NCBI GenBank assembly: GCA_024509875.1
Contig: JAMPIV010003461.1
Coordinates: 310,001-374,000, forward strand
Reading direction: 5' to 3'
Length of the DNA stretch: 64,000 nucleotides
DNA from: Oreohelix idahoensis
Taxonomy: Eukaryota > Mollusca > Gastropoda > Stylommatophora > Oreohelicidae
The translations under genes were made by a program, and so were the position numbers. Below the pieces are notes generated by a model, which was given only the letters and a program-made list of their open reading frames with translations, was not told where the DNA came from and did no database searches. Numbering within the stretch: the first letter of the stretch is position 1; every line of letters starts with the position of its first letter. Shown here in pieces: positions 32,448 to 44,285 of the stretch.

Positions 32448-34684
32448 TCGTAGATTTTTGATAGGGGAATTAAGACTTGGGTTGGTCCCTTCTGAATAGA
32501 TTAGAATGAGTGATAGCCACAGTGAGAGATGATAATAGAAATAGATTTCCACGAGTGAGATGGTAAAATGTGATAGAGGCTGTCTCTGAAATCGAGAAAT
32601 CTTCTCTCTTTCAGCCTATCTTCTACGACAGATTTAGAGGAGTCAGACAGTCTAAACACATATATATTAAATATATATCTCCACTCACATGCACACACAC
32701 ATAAGACGACAGTTAGACGTACAGACGTGGGAAAACTATAACAAATGATTATACAGATATTTTGGGAACGAGCTGACCGACACGCTGATTAAGTTTAAAT
32801 GAATTTTTTTAATTATCAGAAAATTTCATCACAACACATAAAATAATTACATCGAGCATATACACATAGTTATAGAGTCAAGGGATTGCTACAAGAATGA
32901 TAGACCCATTAGTATGATCCTTCCCCTCAATGTTTAGCACACAGTCCTGTTAGAAGAAAAGATGATAGCCCCAAAGAGTCACGGATACATCTGCTGTAGT
33001 CTAATAAATTTCCTTATTTTTGTTAAAGGTATGAACAGACTTTGCTATTAGTATGATCTATCCTAAAGAAAATATTGTTAGCAACAAAACTTGCATAAAA
33101 GAAATTGTAAACAGCAAAAATGGGTGCCAAAATACAACAATAAAGGAATCACTCAGTCTATTCCTGCATTCTCGTCTTTATGCGTATTCACAGCTTTTCA
33201 CTTCTGGAAACACCGTGCATATACAGAATCTTCAATGGTAGCCGTGGCCAAGACAACCCCAGTTCCAAAAAGATGGGTTGAATTCACTGCTTCAGGGAAC
33301 GTTATCTTTGTTCTACTTATTTTAGGATATCTGGTTCTGTCACATTAAAATTGTCCAGGCACGAACGTTAACAGCGAGCACAGTGTCAATAGCTTAGGTT
33401 TCTAGTAATGAGGAATGTCAGGTCGGGTGCCTTATCTCAGTATAGGAATTTAGTTGGTCACACCACCACTTGTCAACAGTGTCGGAAAAGTTATTGATTG
33501 TAATATCTTACTTGCCACAAAGGCTTTTCTTCTCTCAATGGTACTCAAACGCTGGCAAAGTTGGGTCACCCAAGTTTTCACTGAATAAAGAAAACAACAT
33601 ATAAAATACTTATACATACTATGTACTCGGATATAACTTACATTATCAACTGCAAGCGGAGGCTTGACTTATCGTTTAAAACCTTCCCGTGAAATAAGTT
33701 ATATTCATAAAATCAATCATCATGAATTAGAAATACATACGTATTTCGTCAATACACAGTGATGAATCTGTGCAGTTATAAGTTAGTTTTACAATATTCT
33801 CGACTAAGCAGTTAAATTGAATTATTTTATAGCTGCATGAGTTTTTAAGCTAGAAATTATAATTTATTCTGCTTTCCACTGAAACACGTCAGCTAGAGAA
33901 TATAACAGACTTATATTTAATTCTTCTGCGCACAAATCTAACTAGAAAAATGAAATAAGCGATTTATCACTTTAAACACTCACAAAATACTAGATATATA
34001 ATATTTACCTCAGCACAGAACTAATAAGAACTAAACCACTTCGACCAAACTAAATGCCATCTTCTATCAACAGAGATTCTTAGGAATCAAACGTAGGTTA
34101 TTCTAGTCTTGACTGCGAAGTTACTGAGTGAATGAAATCTAAAAGTCCGGTTAAGATATATGAAAACAGACAAAGGATCCCCCATTATTTCGAACCCCCC
34201 CCCCCCCCCGTCTTCCCCTCTCCTCTAAACACTTACGTAAACCAAGAGATTGCCATAAACTGCCACTTCGCGTCTTTGACACCTCCGTCTAAGAAACTGG
34301 CCGTAGAGTGCCGTGTCAGATTGAAATGCTAGACAAATGTCTCATTTCTGGTCGAGGCAGATGGCAGTTTCCACACCTCGCCGAGAACTTTAGCCGTAAA
34401 AGCTACGTGTCCGATGGAATTGCTAGACAAATGTCTGCTCCTATGTCTGACTAGACGGATATTCACAGTTTGTCGTCTACCTGCAGCGACTGACATCTGA
34501 TGTAATAAAATGCGTTACCAGTGTATGAGAAAAACGGTAAAGTCAGAATGGGAAAGAAATATATTTTTCGCAAACGAACGAATGCGAAAAATACAGGAAA
34601 AGGGTAAAAGAGCGATACTAAAGTAGAGGACACGGGTAGAAAAAGAAAAGAATATAGAAAATTTATTGATCATAAATTTCTATG
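32448..34684. other. No gene recognised; C-run at 34195-34209
   Basis: AT-rich, with small unsupported frames only. A run of about 15 C interrupts 34195-34209. Confidence 0.4.
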
Positions 34685-34896
34685 CGACAGAGATCATGCC
34701 TCTTCACAACTTCCTGTCTCCAGCACAATATGTCAATCCTGTCCGGTCTTTGCTCTCTTTGTCTTCATCTATCTCTTTTCCCTTCAATCTTACCTGTTGT
34801 TACGATATATTCCAGCTTTTCTCTTTTTACAACATGCCTCCCAAAAAAAGTGGATTGCTTCTTTCTAGCTTGTGAAATAAGTTTCCTTTCGCTGCT
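34685..34896 (-). pseudogene. LINE-H 3' fragment
   Basis: DNA similarity to 6340-6565 is plain: agatcatg-ctctccacacctt, ccttcaatcttacctgttgt, and aaaaaaagtggattgcttct. It encodes, in reverse and with shifts, the FFGHVMRR-KLEYIVTTGK region of a LINE polymerase C-terminus. Truncated on its 5' side at about 34896. Confidence 0.8.
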
Positions 34897-35059
34897 CTAA
34901 GGGGTGACCAGCCAACTTGAGTCATGCCCAAGTGTCAGGCTTTTGTTGATTTTTTTGTTGCAACTTAAGATTTACTCCTTGGTTTATCCATTCTGTTAAC
35001 TAGAGAAAGTTACAACAGAAACATTTTCCATTCTTTCCTTCCTTTCACTTTTCAAATCC

Positions 35060-35315
35060 CCCAATGAGCATAGGCCTTAAATAAACTCCTGCTAAGTCTT
35101 CCTGTCGTGTGCCATCAGTTCAAGATTTTTCCACACTTTCGTTATCCCCTTCATATCTGTCTTAAGTTCTCTTCTCCGTGTGTTCTTTGTTCTTCCTCTA
35201 CCTCTCTTACCCTGGGGATTCCAGAACAAGAACCACTTGGTAATCCTGTCAATAAGTTTTCCTGCTAGAGGACCTTCTTCTGCCATTGAAGGCTGATTTG
35301 TATTCAAAACACTTT
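35060..35315 (-). mobile_element. LINE-B short derivative, copy 1
   Basis: On the minus strand the start matches the leader and N-terminus of LINE-B (frame: SMAEEGPLAGKLID, compare KTGEGPLAGRRMM at 37834-37915). It jumps directly to the C-terminal tail (ITKWFLFWNPQGKRGRG, ELKTDMK, WKNLELMAHDRKT) that in LINE-B lies after the RT. Endonuclease and RT are missing. The 3' part matches 45085-45290 at DNA level. A second copy with the same join is at 35945-36360. Confidence 0.7.
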
Positions 35316-35711
35316 TGCTGTGTATAAGTTACTGTCCTTAATTCCATAAACAATGCATTTCTCAGGAAGAGTGTATTGGTAAGAGCAAACCTCATTTTGC
35401 TGTTCGCTTTCAACCTTGCCAAGTCTATTGTAGCAGCTAGCTGATTTCTACTACGATTTCATGTCGTCAAGCGTCGCGGTAGAATTGCTTATTAGTTTCC
35501 AACACAGTGTACATAGAGTGGCCTGTGTGTTCTCATGCTGCTTTATTTTCAGGTTTATGTCACCTCTACGGCCCATTCTTCTATCACTAACAGTTTACAT
35601 TTGTACAGTGTATGCCATTGCTGTTGATTGATCAGAATTCATGATCGATAGATAACTAAGCCAGTTATTTTTTTTTTACTTCGCTATATATCTTCATTGA
35701 GCGTCCGATTT
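35316..35711. other. No gene recognised
   Basis: Spacer between a short LINE derivative and a SINE with nothing recognisable. Confidence 0.4.
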
Positions 35712-35940
35712 TCAGCGTGGTTAGAACTCTGGCCTCTCACGGCAAAGGTGCCGGGTTCGAAACACGTTGGCGTGACGCTCTATCTGCAAATAGGTGCTTG
35801 ATTCTGCTCTTGACTTAGGGACAGCAAAGGCAGCGAGGAAGGGAAGTGGTCACCCCACCTCTCGAAGCTGGACTGTGAAGTCTCTAACACTTCATTCCCC
35901 CCTACAGTAGTGTATGCTATGGGACTACCTTATATATTCC
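35712..35940 (+). mobile_element. tRNA-derived SINE, family SINE-1, copy c
   Basis: A box cagcgtggttagaactctgg and B box gccgggttcgaa at tRNA spacing. The body includes cacctctcgaagctg, and the tail has ctctaacacttcattcccc, then tatgctatgggactacctta. It matches copy b throughout. No clear TSD. Confidence 0.8.
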
Positions 35941-35944
35941 TTCC

Positions 35945-36360
35945 ACCAGGGTGTCATTGTTACTGTGGCCTGAAAGGGAAGCGAAGACTATTGACCCTGA
36001 AACTAACCAATCATGTCGTAATAGGTGGCAAAGGAGGGTTGGACATGGGGCTGGCTACTCATCGTGTATAAACTTTAAGCTAACAAAATTTCAACAATTA
36101 TGGACAAACCAAACAAAGTAAATAAATAATCACTCAACCATCCTAAACAGACGAAGGTCCTCTATTCAGGAGGCCCATGACAAACATTTTTCTCCATAAC
36201 AAGAAAGTAAAAGAAAGGGAGATGGATACAGAAATGAAAAAGATAAAACAGACATGGAAGACATTTAGAGGATGGCACAGGACAGGAGGACTTGGCTTGA
36301 ATGTGTTCAAGGCCTCTGCAGCACAGGAAGTTAAAGTTATGATGATGATGTATTGCTATA
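35945..36360 (+). mobile_element. LINE-B short derivative, copy 2
   Basis: The left 220 bp match the LINE-B 5' leader at 37680-37905 (gagggttggacatggggc, ...caacaattatggacaaacca, gaaggtcctct). From about 36170 it switches to the LINE-B 3' coding tail (MTNIFLHNKKVKERE, TEMKKIKQTWK, then DNA ggcacaggacaggaggactt). It ends in a (ATG)n tail near 36340. The join falls at the same place as in copy 1 (35060-35315), although the copies face opposite ways and their sequences have diverged. Confidence 0.7.
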
Positions 36361-37571
36361 TTGGTGCTATTCCAAAGATGTATCTGTTCGCTTCTAACTA
36401 AGCTTCTCTGGTCTTCTTAATACCAAGAAGAACGGAACAAATAATGTCACAGAATAGCGAAGAAAGTGTAGAAGGAATTATTTATATAACTTTCATCGAT
36501 TCCCCTCAATAGCGAATATGTTGAAAGCAAATCGAAAAGTAATTTCGTCTGTATGAACTAACGGATAACACGAGAAACGAAGTAGAACAAACAAGTTGGC
36601 AAATTTCAGACAAATAATACGATCCAGGAAGAAGATGGGTCATGAGGAGTTAAATTATTTTTGACAAGGTTTGAAAAAGAAAATATATTCACCTTAAAGT
36701 AGCGGGGGAAAAACTTGGTTTCTGTACGGAATCTTCAAGTCTCAGAAATCTTGGAGACCAAAAATTTAGGGATAAAAATGCATAATAGAAGAGATGGAGA
36801 AATCGGTGAGAGGAATAAAAATGACGAAAAGAAGAAGGAAGTCACTTAAGAAGAAGAGGATGAAAAATAGAAGACGAAAATAGAAGAAAAAGAAGGAAAT
36901 GAAGAAGATAATAAAAAAGTAAGTGGAAAAGAAAACAAAAACAAGAAATAGGAGCAGACGAGACAAGATTGAATGAATGGAACAAAAGAAAAGGAGAAAA
37001 ATAGGTAAGGCGAAAAAGATAGAAACGAAGAAACAAAAGATGAAAAGGTGAAGACTAAAAGACTACGAATAAAGAAATAAACGAAACAAGCAACACCTAT
37101 TTTATGATATTTTCCGAAGCTCAAACTCAAAGGATCGTTCTTCGTGGCTTTTGGATTTAACGTGTATTAAATTGGCGGATCAGAGCTGCAGACGTCAGAA
37201 TATTGAATGTGACATTCTACTGTCACTGTTTATAAAATCATTGAGTGAACCATTAACTTCTCTCTCTCCCTCGTTTTCTCTCTCTTGTTCCCCACCATCT
37301 CCACAGGATAATCTGGTCGCATGATTTTTCACATTTCTGTCTCTTATTTTAAAAATTAAAATTCAACAGACTACTTTTTTCTGTTATTTGATGGTTCATT
37401 CTTTTGCTTGTTCGTCTGCAACTTGTCTCTGCATAATCGTGCAAAGAAATGTTTCTCTTTCTCAATGTCCAAAATTCTCGATATTGACAATTACCAGAAA
37501 ATGAACTGTCATCTGTAAGGTCAATTAACTCTGTTATTTTTACTTGAACTTCAATACAGCAGTTTATGAGC

Positions 37572-37602
<31 letters not shown>

Positions 37603-37670
37603 CTACAACAAACATAATTTAACATCATACCATTATTAATAATTCAATTTTCATGTTTTAAATAAAGGCA
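36361..37670. other. No gene recognised; A-rich and purine-rich DNA
   Basis: 36760-37080 is a long purine-rich (AAG/GAA) stretch, and 37577-37601 is a run of about 25 A. No gene seen. Frames on the minus strand here are low-complexity Phe/Leu/Ser. Confidence 0.5.
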
Positions 37671-38939
37671 AATAGTAACAACACCCGTGTGTTACCGGGG
37701 CCAGAAAGGGGAGCAAAGAATAGTAACACTGTTCCCTGCCAAGCATGTCGTAGAAAGCGACTAAAGAGGGTTGGACATGGGGCCTGTTACTCCATCCTGT
37801 AAATAATTTAAACCACAAAAAACTTCAACAAACATGGACAAGTCAAATAAAGAAAATAAAACACAGCCATCCAAGACAGGGGAAGGTCCTCTCGCAGGGA
37901 GGCGTATGATGCAACACAGAGAAAGCCGAAAGGAGTCTGTGTTGCTGACTAACCATCTTTCTTCTAGGAGAACTTCCAGATTTGGCACCTGGAATGTTCG
38001 GACATTAAATGAACAAGGGAAAGTGGCACAAGTAGCAGCAGCGATGAGGGAATATAAAATCGAGGTTCTGGGACTGTGTGAAACAAAGTGGAAGGGGGTA
38101 GACATGAAGAAACTCATCACAGGTGAATTGGTGCTGTTCTCAGGACATGAAGACGAAAGTTCACACCACAGTGAAGGGGTAGCTCTTATGTTATCTAAAG
38201 AAGCACAGAAAGCACTCATTGAATGGGAAGCCGTTGGATCCAGAATAATAACAGCTTCTTTTAAAACAGCTGAAAATAAAATAAATGTAAATGTCATCCA
38301 ATGTTATGCACCAACTAATGACAAAGAAGAGTCTGTGAAAGAAGCATTTTATACTAGACTACAGGAAATTATGGAAAAAGTAAAAAAAGAGACATCACAT
38401 TTTTGATGGGTGACATGAATGCAAAGATAGGTACAGTCAACACCGGCTTTGAAGAAGTCATGGGAAAACAGGGGCTAGGAATAATGAATGAAAATGGGGA
38501 ACTATTCTCAAACTTCTGTGCTTCAAATCAACTGGCTATAGGAGGAAGCATGTTTCCACATAAGAGAATACACAAGGCAACATGGATATCACCATACCAT
38601 AGAAAAGAAAATCAGATTGATCATATATGCATAAACAAGAAGTTTAGATCATCATTGCAGGATGTAAAGGTATATAGAAGAGCAGATGTGGCATCAGACC
38701 ACCACCTTCTGATAGCCAAAGTAAAAATGAAACTCAAGAGATATGCAGCAATGCAAAATTATAGACAACAACTTAATGTAGGACATCTAAGAAATCAAGA
38801 AACAAGAGACAAATTTGCGGTTACATTATCCAACAAATTTCAGGTGCTCCAACAGCTGGAAGATGCAGAGAATACAGACTCCGAATGGAGCAGAGGAGTG
38901 ATGATTATAGCACATAAAATGTATAGTATAATTTTGTGA
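37671..38939 (+). mobile_element. LINE-B 5' half
   Basis: Begins with the LINE-B leader (gtgtgttaccggggccagaa, ...gagggttggacatggggcct), continues into the ORF start at 37834 and through the endonuclease, and stops at about 38930 before the RT. LINE insertions normally lose the 5' end. Here the 3' half is missing, implying a later deletion. Confidence 0.85.
37834..38939 (+). pseudogene. LINE-B APE-type endonuclease
   Basis: Two frames, 37834-38406 (190 codons) and 38403-38939 (178 codons), overlap by a few bases and are separated by one frameshift at about 38400. The first holds FGTWNVRTLNEQGK, LGLCETKWKG (the catalytic Glu region) and VNVIQCYAPTND. The second holds MMGDMNAKIGTV (GDxN), NQIDHICINKKF and SDHHLL (the final catalytic His). 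This is the AP-endonuclease fold that nicks target DNA for retrotransposition; relatives are often annotated craniofacial development protein 2-like. The RT domain is absent. Confidence 0.9.
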
Positions 38940-39559
38940 GATATATGCACCTTGTTAATTTTAGTTCAGGCACAAATCAGTGCACTCTCGCTGTCCAAGC
39001 ACATATTTTCCCATTAAAATACTCAGAAGAATATTGGTGATTTCAAATCATCTTCCCTGAGTTACGCTGTGTATACTCAAAGAATCTAATTACTCAGAGA
39101 GGCTAACTTTAGTGGGTTGACAGCGAGACAATGCGTCTGTTAATCTTCAGCCCACAAATGTACTTAGCAGAGGCATTTGTTCTTATATGTTTCAAAAAGT
39201 TCGTGGTACGAAGCTACACTTACAAGAGATTAGTCTGAAGTAAGAATCTTTACCACAATCTTTTGATTCAAGAGCTGGGGTCGACACCAACTACCTACAG
39301 TGGACACGTTGTGAAGACACCCACATTGACATTAGGAGTGGAGTTCACCGAGACGCCTCTAGAGAAGAGCCCTCATCACGAAAGACTCGACAACCAACCA
39401 TTGCGGTACACCGCAAGTTACGTTTGTGTTAACCGGCGAAAGCAACGGACAATAACCAACAGTCCCCAATTAAGTCTCAATGAAGACAAATTCTTAAACC
39501 CCCTAAAGTGATCTTCATCCATATTTATTTTAACTTGTTAAAGACTAATAGTTAAACCC
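38940..39559. other. No gene recognised
   Basis: Includes an 82-codon frame (39263-39511) with no recognisable domain. I do not call it a gene. Confidence 0.4.
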
Positions 39560-39602
39560 AAGTAGAACAATCCCAACTGAGATGGTTTGGCCATGTCTAT
39601 AT
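39560..39602 (+). repeat. LINE-A scrap (EQSQLRWFGHV region)
   Basis: agtagaacaatcccaactga then gatggtttggccatgtcta matches the LINE-A GHV segment (antisense at about 6705-6745). Only about 40 bp remain, followed by a TA patch. Confidence 0.6.
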
Positions 39603-39657
39603 ATATATAGTTACAGCCATAGAGCCAAAAATACTTACAACAGGAATTTCGCTTGAT

Positions 39658-39950
39658 TAAACCAGCTGGGGGCTCGAACAAACCCGAACATTGCTTAAAA
39701 CGTCACAAAAGGTGCCGAATCAGATATAAGTTAATGGTGCTTTGCCCTAAGCAGTATTTTTCTTTACTTCTTAATTATCTTGTGAACACACCATTGGGAT
39801 AGAAGCATCATTATCCTTCTATCTATAACTCTGCCAAGAGTAATCTTGCGCGAAGGTAGACACTTTTGAAGACCCATTTTAGATACTCTTGAGTTTTGGC
39901 CACTGTGGACCACCACTGCAGAACCAACGTGAGGCAAATCCCATGACACT
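39658..39950. repeat. RE-2 joined to RE-3 (copy 2 of each)
   Basis: 39658-39797 matches RE-2 at 10115-10275, and 39799-39950 matches RE-3 at 13348-13500. Here they are contiguous, which suggests both are parts of one larger element that is fragmented elsewhere. Confidence 0.65.
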
Positions 39951-40089
39951 GATATGAACAGCTATCAGATATTTATCGTGCTAGAAAGTTTTATATCTGA
40001 TAATTACCGAGTTTGTGAAGAGATGGAAATATAGGTGTATCAAGATGATATCAGGTGATTGTGCCAGACAAGAATTCTGGACTAAAAGA

Positions 40090-40430
40090 AATACCATAGT
40101 CTCAGAAAAGAGCACTGGTGTATGAATGGCACATGTTATAGTCAGGCTGTAAAGTACTCTTGTCTAAAAAGTGATGTAACAGATCAAGAGACTATGGAGC
40201 CCTCTCGTTCAGACTACCCTATTCTTGCACAGTAATGTAATTCCAATTTTAAAATTCAAAATTAAACAAAAAGGAATTTACAAAGTCCCAAGGTACAATT
40301 AATGAATCAATTTATTTATAAGTGATTTTTTCTTCTTGTCTTCAGAAAGAATAAGAATGCTTTTTATATGATATTATATAACACAATAATTCACAGTTTC
40401 CAATTATATTTACACTCATAAAGTGTCACT
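40090..40430. repeat. Dispersed repeat RE-4, copy 1
   Basis: Loosely similar to 51990-52330 in the same order: gcactggtgtat, agtcagactgt, a-tcc-aaggtacaattaatg, then agtgatttttt-ttcttgtctt and a terminal aatattcacag. No coding signal. The second copy lies within the relic gene at 51039-52793, so RE-4 may be noncoding sequence of that element. Confidence 0.45.
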
Positions 40431-41274
40431 GGAATAACAAATTTCCTGCAAACTGTTCTGTGATTCTATAAAGTTTCTTCATTGACAACTCGCACTTAAA
40501 TTGCAACAATAGTTCATGTTGTGTTGAACTTAACTTAAAAGTCTCTTGGGCTGCTAGACTGCAATGTCCCAGACCAGAGTTGATAAGGTTTACACACGAT
40601 GAGGAAACTCTTCACTGGTGTTCCTCAAACACTAGAGTTAACAGTGAATATGAGTGGTCCCACTGCAGTGATCCTTGACAATTAGGCAGGATAACACTAG
40701 GAGTTCCCACATTAAATTTCCATGATGTAGATCTAGTTTGATCTTATGACATGAACTGAACTGAACCTGCAACAATACATAGCCCGTTGATAGCATCTTC
40801 TTATAATATCCACAAGTCTACTGTGGTGGTTGTGAGTGTCTCTGCTGATGCTTGTGTATGAATGCACAAGTTAGGCTTACTTAGTCCTTTTCCACTTCTT
40901 CTTCCTGTCAACTTCTAATACTTATAGATTGATCTTTAAACCAACTGTGAGTATGTGGTTTGGTTTCCTTCCTTCCATTCCTCAACACATGTCTTTAAAA
41001 TATTCATCCATTGAATCATTAATCATGTAGATACACAATAACATATCTTGAACACCTGAAACAGATATTTGCATTATATATACAAATGTATTTACAGTAA
41101 TCCAACTTACCCCCTAGCCCTCAGAATTTACACAACTAGACAATTGACTTGGTCAAGGCAGGCTGCCACAATGCAAAAATAATGAAAGAAGTGAATAGCT
41201 GTTCCCTCTGTCCGCCATGCAAAAAGTGATGTTGTGTGTGTCCACATTCAAATTTAGCGCGGCTTAAATAGCAT
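40431..41274. other. No gene recognised
   Basis: AT-rich sequence with nothing supported. Confidence 0.4.
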
Positions 41275-42395
41275 TTAAAAAGGTTTTTGACAGTATACAT
41301 AGGGACAGTTTATGGAAAATACTGAGGGCTTATGGAATTCCAAGCTGCATAGTGTCAATCATAAAAAAGCCTCTATGCCAACTTTACGTGAAGTGTTGGG
41401 CAGAGAAACCTAACCTTTGAGGTCAAGACAGGAGTACGACAGGGATGCCCCTTATCAACCACTCTATTTTTAACAGTCATAGACTGGGTGATGCGCCAGA
41501 CAACAGAGGGCAGTCCAAGAGGAATAAGATGGACTACATTTTCTACATTGGAAGATCTGGAATATGCAGATGACATTGTACTACTAGCACATTCACATCA
41601 ACACATCCAGGAAAAAACGGATAGACTTAATAAGTTTAGCCAGCAGGTGGGCTTGAATATCAATTTAAAGAAGTCAGAGGTCATGACGCTCAATGTGAGC
41701 AACCCTGAGCCCATATCAGTAAGGAATCAGCAACTGGTACAGACAGACACCTTCACATACCTAGGATGCATTGTAACACCAGACGGCGGGGCAGGCAAAG
41801 ACATCAACATCAGAATGAATAAGGCAAGAACAGCCTTTTTTCGCCTAAACAACATCTGGAAGTTCTCTCAATACAGCACACGCACAAAATTAAGATTATA
41901 TCAGAGCTGTGTGCTTTCTGTGCTTCTCTATGGTGCGGAATGCTGGAGAGTTACAGAGAAGGAAATGTCGAAATTGTCCTCTTTTCACACAACTTGCCTA
42001 AGAAAAATTCACCGAATCTTTTGGCCCAATACCATCACCAACCAAGATCTGCTTGCTCGGATCAAGCAAGAGGACATGCACACCATCATAGCTGGCAGAC
42101 GCTGGAGCTGGGTTGGTCATGTCCTCAGAAGAGACGCCGATGCCATCACAAGAACAGCTATGCTTTGGACCCCTGATGGAAAACGAAAGAGAGGCCGACC
42201 AAAAACAACCTGGCGGAGGACTGTGGAGGCTGAGATGCAAAGAATGAACCAGAGTTGGGGCACTGTACGAAGGATGGCCAGCGACCGAGCAAAGTGGAAT
42301 CAATTTGTTGTTGCTCTACAAGACGCCACTAGGCGTGATGGCCACTGACTGCTTTGACGGTCGATGGCTAAGGATCAAAGAAGAAGAAGAAATAG
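41275..42395 (+). mobile_element. LINE-C, 5'-truncated
   Basis: Starts abruptly inside the RT (KVFDSIHRDSLWKILRAYGI) and runs to a (GAAGAA)n-like tail at 42380-42393. It lacks the endonuclease. DNA before 41275 is unrelated, so this is the usual 5' truncation. Confidence 0.85.
41280..42348 (+). pseudogene. LINE-C reverse transcriptase
   Basis: An open frame of 286 codons (41488-42348) contains EYADDIVLLAHSHQH (catalytic YADD), GLNINLKKSEVM, FTYLGCIVTPDGG, LYQSCVLSVLLYGAECW, RRWSWVGHVLRR and GKRKRGRPKTTWRR, ending TRRDGH. Upstream (41280-41487), in other frames, are the FDSIHRDSLW block and TGVRQGCPLS (at about 41430), so one or two shifts separate them. Palm, thumb and C-terminal part are complete. 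The copy is fairly young by its long intact frame. Confidence 0.9.
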
Positions 42396-43355
42396 CATTG
42401 CATCCGGCGTAAGTTAGAAATGTGACGTCATCAGAACTTAGTGTGAGATTTTATTTGGCTGAAATGGTACGTTTTGGACATCTGTGCTTCCATTCACCAC
42501 GGTTTTTCGTCGTGCTCATCTCCTACACCAGCTATTGTTTCCAATCTTATCTCTTTTTATATAGCTGAGGTGTAGCTTTCTTTCCATATACAGTTTTTCT
42601 AAATCTGTTCAGCTTTAGATTTGCTACCCTTTTCAAAAGTGAACTTTAGCCTTATTTGCTAACAACTTGACACACTTACTTGCTATTATCTCCGAAAACA
42701 CAGCAAGCATTACACTTTCTAATATATCCACATATACGTTGTCTCCTCCTTGAACAAAAGGATTAAGTAGAATTTCAATATATTCATCAGATTTATAGTT
42801 CTTCTACTGAAACGATGCAGTCCTAACACAAATGAATTCGCTGCCATATTTCCAGTGTAAGTTAGGCAAAGGGTTGTTTGCGACCCTGCACAAAATGCGC
42901 GAATCTGATTGGACGCTATTTCAGAAACACTACTAGGCGATTCCACGGTATGTGTTTTCATTCTTCAACAGAGTTACAGGCTCAAATGATAATTAACCAC
43001 CTATAACATTCAACGTCATTATCACCATCAACATTATCACTTTTTTCTTGTCACATGCTGTTGCAGGGATTGTCTTTGTAGCAATTTGTTTTTACGTGCC
43101 CAATGCACAAAATCTTATTAATTGCCTTGGACGACATATTTGAGGAAGATGTTGTATAATTCTTTCTTTATTTCTTCAGAGACGCCCGCGAACTGCACAG
43201 GGTAATGCGCATATGTCCTACTATATATAACATGATGTAACCAGGTTCAACACCAAAATGAGAATCTTCGCTCAAATGTTAAGTTAGTCCTGTTGTATGG
43301 CTCTATAAAATGACATCAAGAGATACAGACATTCATAATGAGTGTGTGGAGTGGT
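42396..43355. other. No gene recognised
   Basis: No supported feature; only small frames. Confidence 0.4.
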
Positions 43356-43359
43356 ATGC

Positions 43360-43560
43360 AAAGAAATAGAAGCAGACTACAAAGTAAACGGAGAAGAGAA
43401 CAGGAGACAAAGAAGAAAAAAGTGGACACAGAAGATATGGAAATAACTCGAAAGGGTGACACAGGACCTGAAGGACTGGGAATGTTGAGTTGAATACCTG
43501 TGCTTCACAGATAACTGGATGGCATTGATGATGCTGATGATGATGTGATAAAGCTGATGA
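43360..43560 (+). pseudogene. LINE 3'-end scrap (LINE-D-like)
   Basis: Reads KVNGEENRRQRRKKWTQKIW and later DLKDW, similar in pattern to the GKRRRGRQRKSWADNIKEW region of LINE-D, followed by gatgatgctgatgatgatg (the 3' tail). Stops and shifts are present. Confidence 0.55.
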
Positions 43561-43639
43561 TTATGATCATGGTATTATGATATTTAGAAGTATTTGAAAT
43601 GTTTGCTATTGTACAGATTGACATGATGTGATTTGGCAT

Positions 43640-43800
43640 GTTGTACAAGACGGCTGTGCATGGGGCTAACAACCTCGTCATGTACAACAAATTCCCACAG
43701 AAACCATTGCTACAAGAGTGTGTGAATTCTTGGCGCAGGATTCCTGCTAGCTGACCAGATGAAGCGGTGGCTCTATGTTCTGTAGGGAGCGCAAAGAAAA
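43640..43800 (+). repeat. Dispersed repeat RE-1, copy C
   Basis: ggctaacaacctcgtcatgt then acaacaaattcccacagaaaccattgctac and gcggtggctctatgttctgt, ending aaagaaaaac. The longest and clearest RE-1 copies are this one and copy D. Confidence 0.7.
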
Positions 43801-44129
43801 ACTATTCTGATGTAGTAATACGAACAGCTATTAGATATGAACCGTGTTAAAAACCACTGCAATATAATAAATACAATGCGATAGTTTGCCGCGTGATACT
43901 AACAACTTAAATGTGATATCCTATAGTTATAGGAACATCTACAATGTGATATGAAGAAGTATATGCCCTTTGTAAGGGCTAGGAATAGCTCATGTGATAT
44001 GAACAATTACTGGAAGCTATTATCGCATTTATGTTTTATGAAGAAAGAACTGAAATATTTACTGCTATAGACTTCAAATTATAACTATTACTTGCTCAAC
44101 AAGTTGTGAGTACAAGGCGAGTAATATGA

Positions 44130-44285
44130 GCTTGAATAGAGCTGGCAACATCATCATGAACAACAAGTTACTACAAAAACCACGATTGCAAGTGCATATG
44201 AATGCTTGATGCAGGCTTTCTGCAATGGGACCAGCTGTAGTGGTGGTTCCATGCTCTGTAAGGTCCGCAAAGGAAAAGGATGATT
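44130..44285 (+). repeat. Dispersed repeat RE-1, copy D
   Basis: ggcaacatcatcatgaacaa, then caagttactacaaaaaccac and gggaccagctgtagtggtgg then ttccatgctctgtaagg, ending aaaggaaaaggatga. About 490 bp downstream of copy C in the same orientation. Confidence 0.75.

Noticed and set aside
36766..37130. Minus-strand Phe/Ser/Leu-rich frames that look like membrane proteins
   Set aside because: Low-complexity translation of a purine-rich strand; three frames overlap.
39263..39511. 82-codon frame as a host exon
   Set aside because: No recognisable domain, splice context or conservation evidence.
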